64,000 nt of DNA from Betaproteobacteria bacterium (lineage in GTDB: Bacteria > Pseudomonadota > Gammaproteobacteria > Burkholderiales > Rhodocyclaceae): assembly GCA_020621405.1 (NCBI GenBank), contig JAHRYN010000002.1:609676-673675 (forward strand), written 5' to 3'. The position numbers were made by a program, and so were the translations under genes. Positions 9,729-18,690 of this stretch are shown here, piece after piece (within the stretch, counting starts at the first letter, position 1; the number at the start of each line of letters is the position of its first letter). Below the pieces are notes generated by a model. The model saw only the letters and a list, made by a program, of their open reading frames with translations, was not told the origin of the DNA and did no database searches.

Positions 9729-11246
9729 ATGACCGCGCGGAAAACTCCATTCGCACACGCTGCACCGTCTGCCGAAGCAGGCCATATCGGCACCACGCCG
9801 TGCTGGAACACGCCTGCAATTGACTCTTTTGTCATAAACCCGACCGAAGCTTCCTGGCGCAGCCTGTTCGACGGCATTGCCGACGCACTGCTTCTGATGC
9901 GGCCGGACGGTACTCTGGTGGAGATCAACCAGGCCGCCACGGCGCTGCTCGGCTATGCGAACACGGACGTTGCCGGACACCATGTGTCCATGCTCTATCC
10001 GCCATCGGAAGAAGCACGCGTCGCCGCCTGCTTTGACGAGGTCGCCCGCGATGGTATCTCGCGCTATCTGGACGGTATCGCCGTCGCCTCGAACGGCGAC
10101 CGGATCGCCGTTGACGTCGTCGGCTCCGTCATCACGACTGGCGGCCAGCCCACGGTCATCGCCGTGGTGCGTGACATACGTGCGCGCAAGCGGGCGGAAA
10201 CCGATCTGCACGCTACGCAGCAGCACTTCTATCTGCTGGCGGAACACATCCGGGAAATTTTCTGGATCTGCGATCCGGCGAGCGGTACGGTGACCTATGT
10301 AAGCCCGGCATTCGCCGAACTGGCGCGCCTGTCCGGCTGTTCGACAGGCAGTGGCATCAGTTGCTGGGCACAATCCATCGTGCCTCCCGACCGGCCGTTG
10401 TTCGAAACCTTTCTCGCCGCACAGGCCCGCGGCGAGCCGGCCGAGGTCGAACTGCGCATCAGCGGCGCCGATGGCGGCGTGCGCTGGCTGCACGGACGCA
10501 GCTTTCCGTGGCGCGGCGACGATGGACAGACGCTGGCGGCCGGCGTCGCCGAAGACATCACCGAGCGCAAGCAGGCCGAGGCGGAACGGCTGGCACAGGC
10601 GCAGCGGCAGCGCGAAATGCTCGTGCGCGAAGTGCATCACCGCATGAAGAACAGCTTGCAGGGCGTGATCGGCCTGCTGCGTCGGTGCGCGGGGCAGCAT
10701 CCGGCACTGGCATCGGCGCTGACCGGTGCCATAGGTCAGGTGCGCTCGATTGCAGTGATCCACGAGCTGCAGAGCAGCACCACCGGCGCACCGGTGCTGC
10801 TGCGCGACCTGCTGCCGATGATCGCCAGCGGCATCGAAGGCCTGTTCGACGCGAAGGTGGATCTGAAACTGTGCCACCAGCACGAATGTCCGGTCATGCT
10901 GACCGAATCCGAAACGGTGCCGCTGGCGATCGTGCTCAACGAGCTGCTGATGAATGCAGCGAAGCACCAGTGCAGCAATGGCGCCGCGGACTTCCGTCCG
11001 ATCGAGCTTGCGTTTTCGGGCAATGCCGATCGCGCCTTGATCCAGGTCAGTAACCCCGGCGCTCTTCCGCATACATTTGATTTTGCAGCCCGCCGCGGGC
11101 TGGGGCAGGGACTGGAACTGCTGCCCGCGGAGCATGCAGAGCTTGAATTCAGTCAGCAGGACGGACGGGTTGTCACCCGTCTCGTGCTGCTGCCGCCGAT
11201 CATCGAGGCTCACGGCACCTATGCAGGAAACCAAGGCAATGTCTGA
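9729..11246 (+). CDS. PAS-PAS sensor histidine kinase, HisKA_2 type
   Basis: A soluble 505-residue kinase without membrane helices. Two PAS domains are visible (about 42-150 and 165-280; the second ends with the PAC-like WLHGRSFPWRGDD and ITERKQAE). The HisKA_2 dimerisation domain has EVHHRMKNSLQG with His304 as likely phosphoacceptor, and a HATPase domain has an LNELLMNAAKH N-box. This family (PdtaS/EutW-like) pairs with ANTAR response regulators, and one follows here with an 8-bp overlap. The start is an ATG preceded by GGGGG. The ligand sensed cannot be told from sequence. Confidence 0.9.
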   Translation: MTARKTPFAHAAPSAEAGHIGTTPCWNTPAIDSFVINPTEASWRSLFDGIADALLLMRPDGTLVEINQAATALLGYANTDVAGHHVSMLYPPSEEARVAACFDEVARDGISRYLDGIAVASNGDRIAVDVVGSVITTGGQPTVIAVVRDIRARKRAETDLHATQQHFYLLAEHIREIFWICDPASGTVTYVSPAFAELARLSGCSTGSGISCWAQSIVPPDRPLFETFLAAQARGEPAEVELRISGADGGVRWLHGRSFPWRGDDGQTLAAGVAEDITERKQAEAERLAQAQRQREMLVREVHHRMKNSLQGVIGLLRRCAGQHPALASALTGAIGQVRSIAVIHELQSSTTGAPVLLRDLLPMIASGIEGLFDAKVDLKLCHQHECPVMLTESETVPLAIVLNELLMNAAKHQCSNGAADFRPIELAFSGNADRALIQVSNPGALPHTFDFAARRGLGQGLELLPAEHAELEFSQQDGRVVTRLVLLPPIIEAHGTYAGNQGNV

Positions 11247-11853
11247 TTCAAGCAGTAACGGCTATCGGATTCTTCTGGTCGAGGACGACCGCCTGATCGC
11301 TGCCACGCTGGCCGCCGGTCTGCGGCAGAACGGCTACACGGTCGTCGTGGCCTGTTCGGGCGAGGACGCGCAGGCGCTGCTCGACGCACATGACTTCGAT
11401 CTGGCCATTCTCGACGAACACCTGCCCGGAATGACCGGGCTGGAGCTGGCAGGGCTGCTGCACGAGCGTCACGTACTGCCCGCGATCTTCCTGACTGCAT
11501 TCGGCGACCCGGGCCGGGTGCGCAGCGCAGTCGAAAAGGGAGCGCTTGCCTATCTGATCAAGCCGGTCGATATCGAACAGCTGCTGCCGGCGCTGCGCAC
11601 CGCGCTCGCCCGCGCCGAAGACATCCGTCAGCTGCGCGACACCGAAACACATCTGCAGCGCGCACTCGACGAGCGGCGCGAGATCAGCATCGCCGTGGGC
11701 ATCCTGATGGAACGCCTGCAACTGCAGCGCCAGCCGGCCTTCGAGGTGCTGCGCAAGACCGCACGCGCGCAGCGTCGTCGCATCGAGGACGTCGCACGGG
11801 ATGTCATGCTGCCTGCTGCGGGCAACCCGCCACGCTCGGGCGCGGGTCAGTAA
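11239..11853 (+). CDS. ANTAR-domain response regulator (RNA-binding antiterminator)
   Basis: A 204-residue receiver plus ANTAR protein. Receiver domain about 9-125: acidic pocket VEDDR, phosphoacceptor Asp59 in AILDEHLPG, and IKPVD carrying the conserved lysine. A short coiled coil leads to the ANTAR domain (about 145-195) beginning REISIAVGILMER. ANTAR regulators bind paired hairpins in nascent RNA and prevent termination, so the target here should be a leader RNA rather than a promoter. AGGAAA at 11225-11230 supports the ATG at 11239; an in-frame ATG at 11221 is an alternative. Translation is coupled to the kinase. Confidence 0.92.
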   Translation: MSDSSSNGYRILLVEDDRLIAATLAAGLRQNGYTVVVACSGEDAQALLDAHDFDLAILDEHLPGMTGLELAGLLHERHVLPAIFLTAFGDPGRVRSAVEKGALAYLIKPVDIEQLLPALRTALARAEDIRQLRDTETHLQRALDERREISIAVGILMERLQLQRQPAFEVLRKTARAQRRRIEDVARDVMLPAAGNPPRSGAGQ

Positions 11854-11931
11854 CCGGCGCCCGCCGGGATAGTCGGATCTCCTGTCTCCCTGAAGGCCCA
11901 GGCATGGTCTTCCGACCACATGCTCCGCACC

Positions 11932-12786
11932 TCAGTCGAATACGACCGTCTTGTTGCCGTACACCAGAACGCGGTTGTCGATATGCCACTTCACGGCACG
12001 TGACAGCACCACCTTCTCCAGGTCGGCGCCCTTCTGCACCAGCGTATCGAGATCGTCGCGATGGGAAATGCGCGTGACGTCCTGATCGATGATGGGGCCG
12101 TCGTCCAGCACCTCGGTCACATAGTGCGAGGTCGCGCCGATCAACTTGACGCCGCGTTCGAACGCGCGGTGATACGGCTTGGCGCCGTGGAAGGCCGGCA
12201 GGAAGGAGTGGTGGATATTGATGATGCGCCCCGGATAGTGCGCGATCAGATCCTGCGACAGCACCTGCATGTAGCGCGCCAGCACGAAGAAATCGACGTG
12301 GTGCGCCTCCAGCAGCGCGCGCTGCTGCGCTTCGGCCTCGGCCTTGTTTTCCTTGGTGACGGTGATCTGCCGGAACGGAATGTTGTAGGTCTCCGCCAGC
12401 CAGTGGGTGTCCGGGTGGTTGCTGATGATCAGCGGGATGTCGCAGTACAGCTCGCCGGCATGGTGACGGTGCAGCAGGTCGGCCAGACAGTGGTCGAACT
12501 TCGACACGAAGATGGCCATGCGCGGCTTGACGCTGGACAGCGACAGCTTCCAGTTCATATCGTGTTCGGCAGCGATCGGCGCAAATGCCTCGTCGAACTT
12601 GTGCAGGCCGAGGTCGAAGCCGTCGAGCGACCATTCGACACGCATCAGGAACAGGCCGGCCGCGCTGTCCTGATGCTGGTCGGCATGCAGGATGTTGGCG
12701 TTGTGCCTGAGCAGGAAATTGGCGATGGCGGCGACCAGCCCCTTCTTGTCGGGGCAGGCGATCAGCAGGACGGCAGTATTGCGCAT
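11932..12786 (-). CDS. purU: Formyltetrahydrofolate deformylase
   Basis: Hydrolyses 10-formyl-THF to formate and THF, balancing the one-carbon pool; formate feeds PurT and, in methylotrophs, one-carbon energy metabolism. The 284-residue protein has an N-terminal ACT domain (about 5-80, ACPDKKGLVAAIANFL) and a C-terminal formyltransferase fold with SNHPD, the catalytic HHSFLPAFHGA region and GATSHYV. Length and order match PurU rather than PurN. It is convergent with the ANTAR gene and divergent from the ABC exporter at 12932. Confidence 0.95.
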   Translation of the reverse strand: MRNTAVLLIACPDKKGLVAAIANFLLRHNANILHADQHQDSAAGLFLMRVEWSLDGFDLGLHKFDEAFAPIAAEHDMNWKLSLSSVKPRMAIFVSKFDHCLADLLHRHHAGELYCDIPLIISNHPDTHWLAETYNIPFRQITVTKENKAEAEAQQRALLEAHHVDFFVLARYMQVLSQDLIAHYPGRIINIHHSFLPAFHGAKPYHRAFERGVKLIGATSHYVTEVLDDGPIIDQDVTRISHRDDLDTLVQKGADLEKVVLSRAVKWHIDNRVLVYGNKTVVFD

Positions 12787-12931
12787 GATGGGAATCGGGG
12801 AGTGAAGTCGCAGCCGATTCTACCCAGAATCCACCGATATACCGTCGCCTGTCCGCCCACCCGTTCGGGCAGGCCGCGTGATCGCGGCGTCACGGCGCGA
12901 TAATGGCGCTTTGTCACGCAAGCTCCGCACC

Positions 12932-14626
12932 ATGCGCCCCGACGAGCGCTTCCCGCTGACCCGCGTGCCCGGCGTGATCGGGTACTTTCTCGATACCGAC
13001 CGCCGCCGCTACCTGTTCTTCATCTGCGTGCTGGGCATCGTGCAGTTCTACCCGATGCTGCCGCCGTACCTGATCGGCCGCGTCGCCGACTTCCTGATCG
13101 CCTGGCGACCGGGGGCGGACCTGGCGCCGATGTACCTGACCATCGGCACGCTGGGCGTGGCGCATGCCTGCGTCGCGCTCGTGCGGCTGTCGACCAAGCG
13201 CGTGATCGGCCGCATGGCGATCGACGCACGGATGCGCGCCAAGGTGTGGGGCTTCGAGCGTCTGATCGGCTTCTCGCTCGGCTGGCACCAGAAGGAAAGT
13301 ACCGGCAACAAGGCACAGCGCGTGCTCACCGGCGCCGATGCGGTACGCGACTGGACCGGCGAACTGGTCAATGCGCTGCTGACGGCGGCCGGCGCCTTCT
13401 TCGGCGCGCTGATCGCCTGCATGCTGCTGCATCCGGCCACGGTGTTCTTCTTCCTGTACTACTGCGGCGTGCTCGGTTTCATCGAGTGGTTCTTCTACCG
13501 GCGCATCGCGAAGCTGTCGGACCAGATCAACGCCTCGATGGAAAACGCCAGCGGCAGCTTCGTCGAAAGCGCGGCCAACATCCTGTCGGTGAAGGCGATG
13601 AATGCCGGCGCCGACATGACGGCCCGCGTCGCCGCGCGCGAACAGGCGGCCCGCGACTTCGCCTACCGGCGGCTGCGGCTGACCAATACCAAGTGGATGC
13701 TGTTCCAGCTGCACACCGCGCTGGCCTGGGCGCTGTACATCTACGGCGTGGCCCGCGGCGTGATGGAGGGCGGACTGTCGGTCGGCATGGTGCTCACCTA
13801 CAGCGCCTACTTCAACACCCTGCGCGAAGCGTCGATGGACATGACCGACCGCGTGCAGACGATGATAGAACGCACCTCCAACCTCGGTCGCATGATGCCG
13901 CTGTTCGCCGCACAGACCGCGCAACCGGGCACGCAGGACTGGCCGGCCGACTGGCAGGCGCTGCAGGCCGAAGCGCTCACCTTCTCGCACGACGGCCGGC
14001 GCGTGCTCGGCCCGCTCGACTTCCGCATCGCGCGCGGCGAGCACATCGGCATCGCGGGCCGCTCCGGCTCCGGCAAGAGCACGCTGGTCAAGCTGCTGCT
14101 CGCACTCTATCCGCCGGAATCGGGACGGCTGTCGGTCGATGGCCTGCCGCTGTCCGACATCCGGCCCGACGCGCTGCTGCACCGGATCGCGGTGGTACCG
14201 CAGGAGACCGAACTGTTCAGCCTGTCGCTGCGCGACAACCTGACGCTGGGCCGGGAGGTCGGCATGGCGGACATCCTGCGCGCCTGCCGCATCGCCAAGC
14301 TGGATGACGTGATCGCGCAGCTGCCGGAGGGGCTCGACAGTCCGGTCGGCGAGAAGGGACACAGCCTGTCCGGCGGGCAGCGCCAGCGGGTCGGCATCGC
14401 ACGTGCGGTACTGCGCGACGCACCGATCCTGCTGCTCGACGAGGCCACCTCGGCGCTCGACGCCGACACCGAGGCGCGCGTGATCGACGCGCTGATGAGC
14501 GAGCACGCGCCGGGTCGCACCGTCATCCTGATCGCCCACCGTCCGCGCGCCTTCGAGCGCATGCAGCGCGTGCTGACGCTGGATGCCGGACGCTTCGTCG
14601 ACGGCAGCCATCGATCTGCGCACTGA
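12932..14626 (+). CDS. ABC exporter, fused membrane and ATPase domains
   Basis: A half-transporter of 564 residues: six-helix ABC membrane domain (about 20-320) and C-terminal ATPase with Walker A GRSGSGKST, signature LSGGQRQRV and Walker B ILLLDEATSALD. The start MRPDERFPL is preceded by an open frame without good homology signals, so the ATG at 12932 is preferred. Lipid, glycolipid or peptide export is typical of the class. It lies directly upstream of the glycosyltransferase/ELM1 fusion and near the sphingolipid locus, so lipid or glycolipid transport is plausible but unproven. Confidence 0.9.
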   Translation: MRPDERFPLTRVPGVIGYFLDTDRRRYLFFICVLGIVQFYPMLPPYLIGRVADFLIAWRPGADLAPMYLTIGTLGVAHACVALVRLSTKRVIGRMAIDARMRAKVWGFERLIGFSLGWHQKESTGNKAQRVLTGADAVRDWTGELVNALLTAAGAFFGALIACMLLHPATVFFFLYYCGVLGFIEWFFYRRIAKLSDQINASMENASGSFVESAANILSVKAMNAGADMTARVAAREQAARDFAYRRLRLTNTKWMLFQLHTALAWALYIYGVARGVMEGGLSVGMVLTYSAYFNTLREASMDMTDRVQTMIERTSNLGRMMPLFAAQTAQPGTQDWPADWQALQAEALTFSHDGRRVLGPLDFRIARGEHIGIAGRSGSGKSTLVKLLLALYPPESGRLSVDGLPLSDIRPDALLHRIAVVPQETELFSLSLRDNLTLGREVGMADILRACRIAKLDDVIAQLPEGLDSPVGEKGHSLSGGQRQRVGIARAVLRDAPILLLDEATSALDADTEARVIDALMSEHAPGRTVILIAHRPRAFERMQRVLTLDAGRFVDGSHRSAH

Positions 14627-14721
14627 CATGCCTCAACACTCACGCCGTTTGCTCGTTCCGGCCAGTACGTGCCGAACAAGTGCTGAGGCAAAATCCCGCT
14701 TACGCTGAACGAAGGATGCTC

Positions 14722-17097
14722 ATGAACGCAGCACCCGGCATTTCCGAACCAGCCACCGCAGCAGCCCTGCAGACAGCCGAGGCACTGGCGCTGGACTGCA
14801 TCACCTTCGACGTCGCTCCCGGCATCGCACCGAGCGGCAAACCGCCGGTGCGCATCTTTCTCGGCAGCGAGGAAGCGCAGCAGCGCGCCGAGCGCATCTT
14901 CCTCTACACGGTACGCAAGTTTCGCGATCCGGCCCGGGTGTATCAGGTCTTCCTGATGAAGGATCTGCCCGGCTTCGACCGCCGGCTCTGGCGCACCGGC
15001 TTCACCCAGTACCGCTTCGCCATACCGGAACTGGCCGGTGGCAGCGGCCGCGCCATCTACAACGACGTCGCCCAGATCTATCTGACCGACCCCGCCGAGC
15101 TGTTCGACCTCGACATGGACGATCACGGCTACCTTGCCGTCGCCATGATCGACACCTCGGTGGCGCTGATGGACTGCGCGCGCATGCTGCCGCTGTGGAA
15201 CATCGGCACCGCGCGCGGGCGCGGCAAGCGCGCACTGATACAGGCCCCGGCCGCCGAACCGGGGCAGTGGGGACCGCTCGCGGCCGGCTGGAATGCCCGT
15301 GATTTCGAATACGAGGCAGGCGTGTCGAAACTGCTGCATTACACGACGCTGCACCTGCAGCCGTGGCGGCCTACTCCCGAGGCCTACTCCTACCACCCGC
15401 ATCCGCTGGGTGATCTCTGGTTCGAACTGGAACGGGAAGCCGACGCCGAGGACTATCAACCGTTCACCCGCGAGCGGCCCAGCGGCGCCTACCGCCGGCT
15501 GCTGTCCGATCGACGCGCGGCAGCACGCCCGATGCCGACAGACATTCCGGCCGAAGCGCGTGATTTCCTGAGTGCGCTCGGGATCGACGAACCGGCTCTG
15601 CGCTTCACGCTGGATGCGGCAGCGACCGAGTCGTCCGGCGGTTTCAACCCGGCTCTGAGCGCGCAGTGGCCGACCGGGCCGATCGCCGCCGTGTCGGTCA
15701 GCGGCGTGCTCGAGTGGCTGACAACCGACGACATTCCGTGGTTTCTCGAAGCCGTGTTCTCGCTGGCGCGCCACGCCGTGCATCTGCGGATAGACCTGCG
15801 CCAGGCCACAGCGCCCAGCGACCGCCCGGCGCCGGCTCGACTGCTGCGTCCGGCCGATTGGTGGCGCGAACGTCTGGCGGCCGCGGCGGGACAGCACCCC
15901 GGCGTGGCCTGGCAGCTTGATCTGGTCGAATCCGGAATCCCGCGCCGGCGCTTCCGCTATCAACCGGCCGACAGCCCACCCACGGTATGGGTGCTGCTGG
16001 GCCGGCACGAAGGCGACAACCAGCAATTGCTGACGCTGGCGGAAGCACTTGGCTGGCCGAGCGAAAGACGCAAACTTGTGTTCAAGGGCGGACGGACCGT
16101 ACCGCCCTGGCTGCAGGGCGCATCCTTGCTGCAACTAGACCAGCGCCATTCGGATCCGCTCGCTGCGCCATGGCCCGATCTGGTGCTGGCGTCCGGCGGC
16201 CGCAGCGCGCCGGTCGCCCGCTGGATCCGCAAGCAGTCGGGCAATGCCGCGCGGCTGGTGCACCTCGGCCGCCCGCGCGCGCCGCTCGACGCCTTCGATC
16301 TCGTCGTCACCACGCCACAGTACCGGCTGCCGTCACGGGACAATGTCCTGCACAACATGCTGCCGCTCAACCGGCCGCAGCCGGGACAGGCGGAAGCTGC
16401 GCTGGCCCGCTGGCGTACGCGGGTGGAAGCGCTGCCGCGCCCCCGCATCGCGCTGCTGGCCGGCGGCAACAGTGCCACCAGCCTGCTCGGTGACGACACG
16501 GCCCGCCGCATACGCGAACAAGCGGAGGTATTGGCCCGCACATCTGGCGGTTCGCTGCTGATTTCCACCAGTCCTCGCACTCCGCGGACAGCGGCAGACA
16601 TACTGGTCGGCGACTCGGAGATACCCGGCGTGCGACACCGCTGGCGCCGGGACGATCCGGACAACCCCTACGCGGCTTTTCTCGGACTTGCGGACGAGAT
16701 CATCGTCACCGGCGACAGCGCCTCGATGCTCGCCGACGCCTGCATCACGGGACGCCCGGTACGCTACGTGGCGCTGCCGCACCCGAAGCCCGATCGCTTC
16801 GATCCGGGCGCTTTCCTGCTCAAGCTCATCGGACGTCCGCACGGCCGCTTGGGTGAGCGCGGCACGCCGCGCCAGCAGGACAATCTAGGCCGCAGGCTGG
16901 ACGACGTGATCGCCAGCGGTGTGCTGCGACCGCCGCGCGATCTGGCGCTTCTGCACGAAGCGCTGCGCTGGCGCGGGCTGGCCCGGCCGCTGGACGACCC
17001 GAAGCCGGTGACGTCACCGCCCGCCATCCAGGATCTGGAGCGTACCGTGACGGCCGTCAGACGGCTGTTTCTGACCGGACGGGCAATGCCGCTGTAG
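14722..17097 (+). CDS. Multidomain glycosyltransferase-like / ELM1-domain fusion protein
   Basis: A 791-residue protein with no signal peptide. Residues about 42-260 look like a GT8-type glycosyltransferase (IYNDVAQIYLTDPAELFDLD, DTSVALMDC, HYTTLH.QPW). Residues about 280-405 resemble the C-terminal half of a methyltransferase domain (VSGVLEWLT, DWWRERLAA) but lack an obvious SAM loop. Residues about 420-760 match the ELM1 (DUF1022) family, a GT-B-like fold (VWVLLGRHEGDNQQ, TGDSASMLADACITGRPV). The start is supported by AAGGA at 14713. It lies 95 bp downstream of the ABC exporter on the same strand. Function unknown; glycosylation of an envelope lipid is my inference. Confidence 0.8.
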   Translation: MNAAPGISEPATAAALQTAEALALDCITFDVAPGIAPSGKPPVRIFLGSEEAQQRAERIFLYTVRKFRDPARVYQVFLMKDLPGFDRRLWRTGFTQYRFAIPELAGGSGRAIYNDVAQIYLTDPAELFDLDMDDHGYLAVAMIDTSVALMDCARMLPLWNIGTARGRGKRALIQAPAAEPGQWGPLAAGWNARDFEYEAGVSKLLHYTTLHLQPWRPTPEAYSYHPHPLGDLWFELEREADAEDYQPFTRERPSGAYRRLLSDRRAAARPMPTDIPAEARDFLSALGIDEPALRFTLDAAATESSGGFNPALSAQWPTGPIAAVSVSGVLEWLTTDDIPWFLEAVFSLARHAVHLRIDLRQATAPSDRPAPARLLRPADWWRERLAAAAGQHPGVAWQLDLVESGIPRRRFRYQPADSPPTVWVLLGRHEGDNQQLLTLAEALGWPSERRKLVFKGGRTVPPWLQGASLLQLDQRHSDPLAAPWPDLVLASGGRSAPVARWIRKQSGNAARLVHLGRPRAPLDAFDLVVTTPQYRLPSRDNVLHNMLPLNRPQPGQAEAALARWRTRVEALPRPRIALLAGGNSATSLLGDDTARRIREQAEVLARTSGGSLLISTSPRTPRTAADILVGDSEIPGVRHRWRRDDPDNPYAAFLGLADEIIVTGDSASMLADACITGRPVRYVALPHPKPDRFDPGAFLLKLIGRPHGRLGERGTPRQQDNLGRRLDDVIASGVLRPPRDLALLHEALRWRGLARPLDDPKPVTSPPAIQDLERTVTAVRRLFLTGRAMPL

Positions 17098-17161
17098 CGA
17101 TACCGGCCGTCGGATGTCTCATGCGACGACCGGCCAGCCTTTATCGCAGCGTGCGACCTTT

Positions 17162-18400
17162 TCAGCCGGCGGACGCTGCGCCTTCGACCAGCTGAGCCGA
17201 GGCCGGCTCGCCGCTGGCGACCAGAGGACGCATGCGATCGAAGGCCTCGACGATGCGGTCGATCTGCTCGAAGCTGTGCGCGGCGCTGACGCTCACCCGC
17301 ACAAGTGCCTGCCCGCCCGGGCTGGCCGGCGGCAGCACCAGATTCACGTAGACGCCGTGTTCGATCAGCGCATTCCAGAACGCCACGCCTTCCTGTGGCG
17401 AACCCAGCGTGACGGCGACCACCGGGCCCAGTTGCGGCCCCAGCGAATAGCCGAGCGCTGCCAGACCGCTGTAGAGGCGGCCGGCGTTGTCCCACAGGCG
17501 CTGGCGCAGTTCCGGACGCGCCTGCATCACCTTCAGCGCGGCCCGCACCGAGGCGATCGACGACGGCGAGGATGAGGCAGTGAAAATGTAGGGGCGGCTG
17601 GCGTAGCGCAGCAGATCCAGTTCCGGATGCTGGCTCACGGCGAAGCCGCCGATGGCGCCCAGACTCTTGCTGAACGTGCCCACGATCATGTCCACGTCGG
17701 CCTCGACGCCCGCAGCTTCCGCCAGTCCGCGGCCATGCTCGCCGAGCACACCGACCGAGTGGGCTTCGTCCACCATCAGGAAGCCGCCAAGACGGCGCTT
17801 GACGTCGACGATGTCGGCCAGCGGTGCCTGGTCACCCAGCATGCTGTAGATGCCTTCGACCACGATCAGCGTGTCGCGCGCGCGGTCGCCCAACCTGCGC
17901 AGGCGCTTTTCCATGTCGGCCGCGTCGTTGTGGCGGAAGCGGATCACCTGGCTGCCGCCCATGCGGCAGGCGTCGTAGATGCTCGCATGGCAGTCGGCAT
18001 CGAGCAGCACGATGTCTTCCGGACCGGCCAGGGTACCTATGGTGCCCAGATTGGCCAGGTAGCCGGTGGAGAACACCATGGCCGAACGGCGGCCGAAGAA
18101 TTCGGCCAGTTCCGCCTCCAGCGCCCAGTGGCTGCCGTAGGTGCCGTTGGCCATGCGCGACCCGGTGGTACCGGTGCCCTCCTCCTCCAGCGCATGACGC
18201 GCGGCGGCGATGCAGTCCGGATCGAAGGTCAGGCCAAGGTAGTTGTTGGTGCCGGCCAGCACCACGCGGCGATCGCCGACGCGGCCTTCAGTCGGCGAAT
18301 AGATCTGGTCGATGCGCGTTCCGAACGGACTCTTCTGCTTGTCCTGGATCAGCGCGGCCCTGTCCTGCGCCAGCTTGCTGAATTTGTCGAACAGCGTCAT
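17162..18400 (-). CDS. spt: Serine palmitoyltransferase (alpha-oxoamine synthase)
   Basis: PLP enzyme condensing serine with an acyl thioester to 3-oxosphinganine, the first step of sphingolipid synthesis. The 412-residue protein shows NNYLGL, HASIYDA with His138 stacking on PLP, VDEAHSVGVLG (Asp211, His214) and the PLP lysine K245 in GTFSKSLGAIGGF. KBL and BioF are close relatives. The adjacent ACP, acyl-ACP synthetase, CerR-like reductase and GNAT-like ceramide synthase support Spt over those. It overlaps the ACP gene by four bases, so the acyl donor is probably that ACP. Confidence 0.88.
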   Translation of the reverse strand: MTLFDKFSKLAQDRAALIQDKQKSPFGTRIDQIYSPTEGRVGDRRVVLAGTNNYLGLTFDPDCIAAARHALEEEGTGTTGSRMANGTYGSHWALEAELAEFFGRRSAMVFSTGYLANLGTIGTLAGPEDIVLLDADCHASIYDACRMGGSQVIRFRHNDAADMEKRLRRLGDRARDTLIVVEGIYSMLGDQAPLADIVDVKRRLGGFLMVDEAHSVGVLGEHGRGLAEAAGVEADVDMIVGTFSKSLGAIGGFAVSQHPELDLLRYASRPYIFTASSSPSSIASVRAALKVMQARPELRQRLWDNAGRLYSGLAALGYSLGPQLGPVVAVTLGSPQEGVAFWNALIEHGVYVNLVLPPASPGGQALVRVSVSAAHSFEQIDRIVEAFDRMRPLVASGEPASAQLVEGAASAG

Positions 18401-18648
18401 TCGCCCGCCTCCAGCAACCCGCAGATCGCCTGCGCCAGCTGCGCCGGGGTGCGCACCTCGGCCAGCACGTTGAGTGGAACGGAGATGTCGAACTCGTCCT
18501 CGATCTCCATCAGCATGTTCATCACCTCGATGGAGTCGAGGCCGAGTTCCTGGACCAGATCCACGTCCGGGTGGATCGCTGCCTTATCCCGCACCAGCCG
18601 GCCGAGATGGACGAAAAGCCGTTGCAGAACCTGTTCTTGCGATGTCAT
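18397..18648 (-). CDS. Acyl carrier protein of the sphingolipid locus
   Basis: An 83-residue acidic carrier with the phosphopantetheine attachment site LGLDSIE, Ser39. It differs from housekeeping AcpP in sequence and is embedded between the reductase and spt, as the specialised ACP is in known bacterial ceramide loci such as that of Caulobacter. It probably receives a fatty acid from the acyl-ACP synthetase at 19622 and hands it to Spt. The stop overlaps the spt start. Confidence 0.92.
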   Translation of the reverse strand: MTSQEQVLQRLFVHLGRLVRDKAAIHPDVDLVQELGLDSIEVMNMLMEIEDEFDISVPLNVLAEVRTPAQLAQAICGLLEAGE

Positions 18649-18690
18649 CGATGAGGGACTCTTGTGTTTTCGCCAGCCTGCTGCGCCCGG

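Noticed and set aside
12914-14629. Long open frame antisense to the ABC exporter
   Set aside because: It is a shadow frame caused by GC-rich codon use. The sense frame has all ABC motifs; the antisense protein is Arg/Gln/His-rich without any domain.
14107-16134. Very long antisense frame across the ABC and ELM1-fusion genes
   Set aside because: It spans two genes and an intergenic gap, has unnatural composition and no motif.
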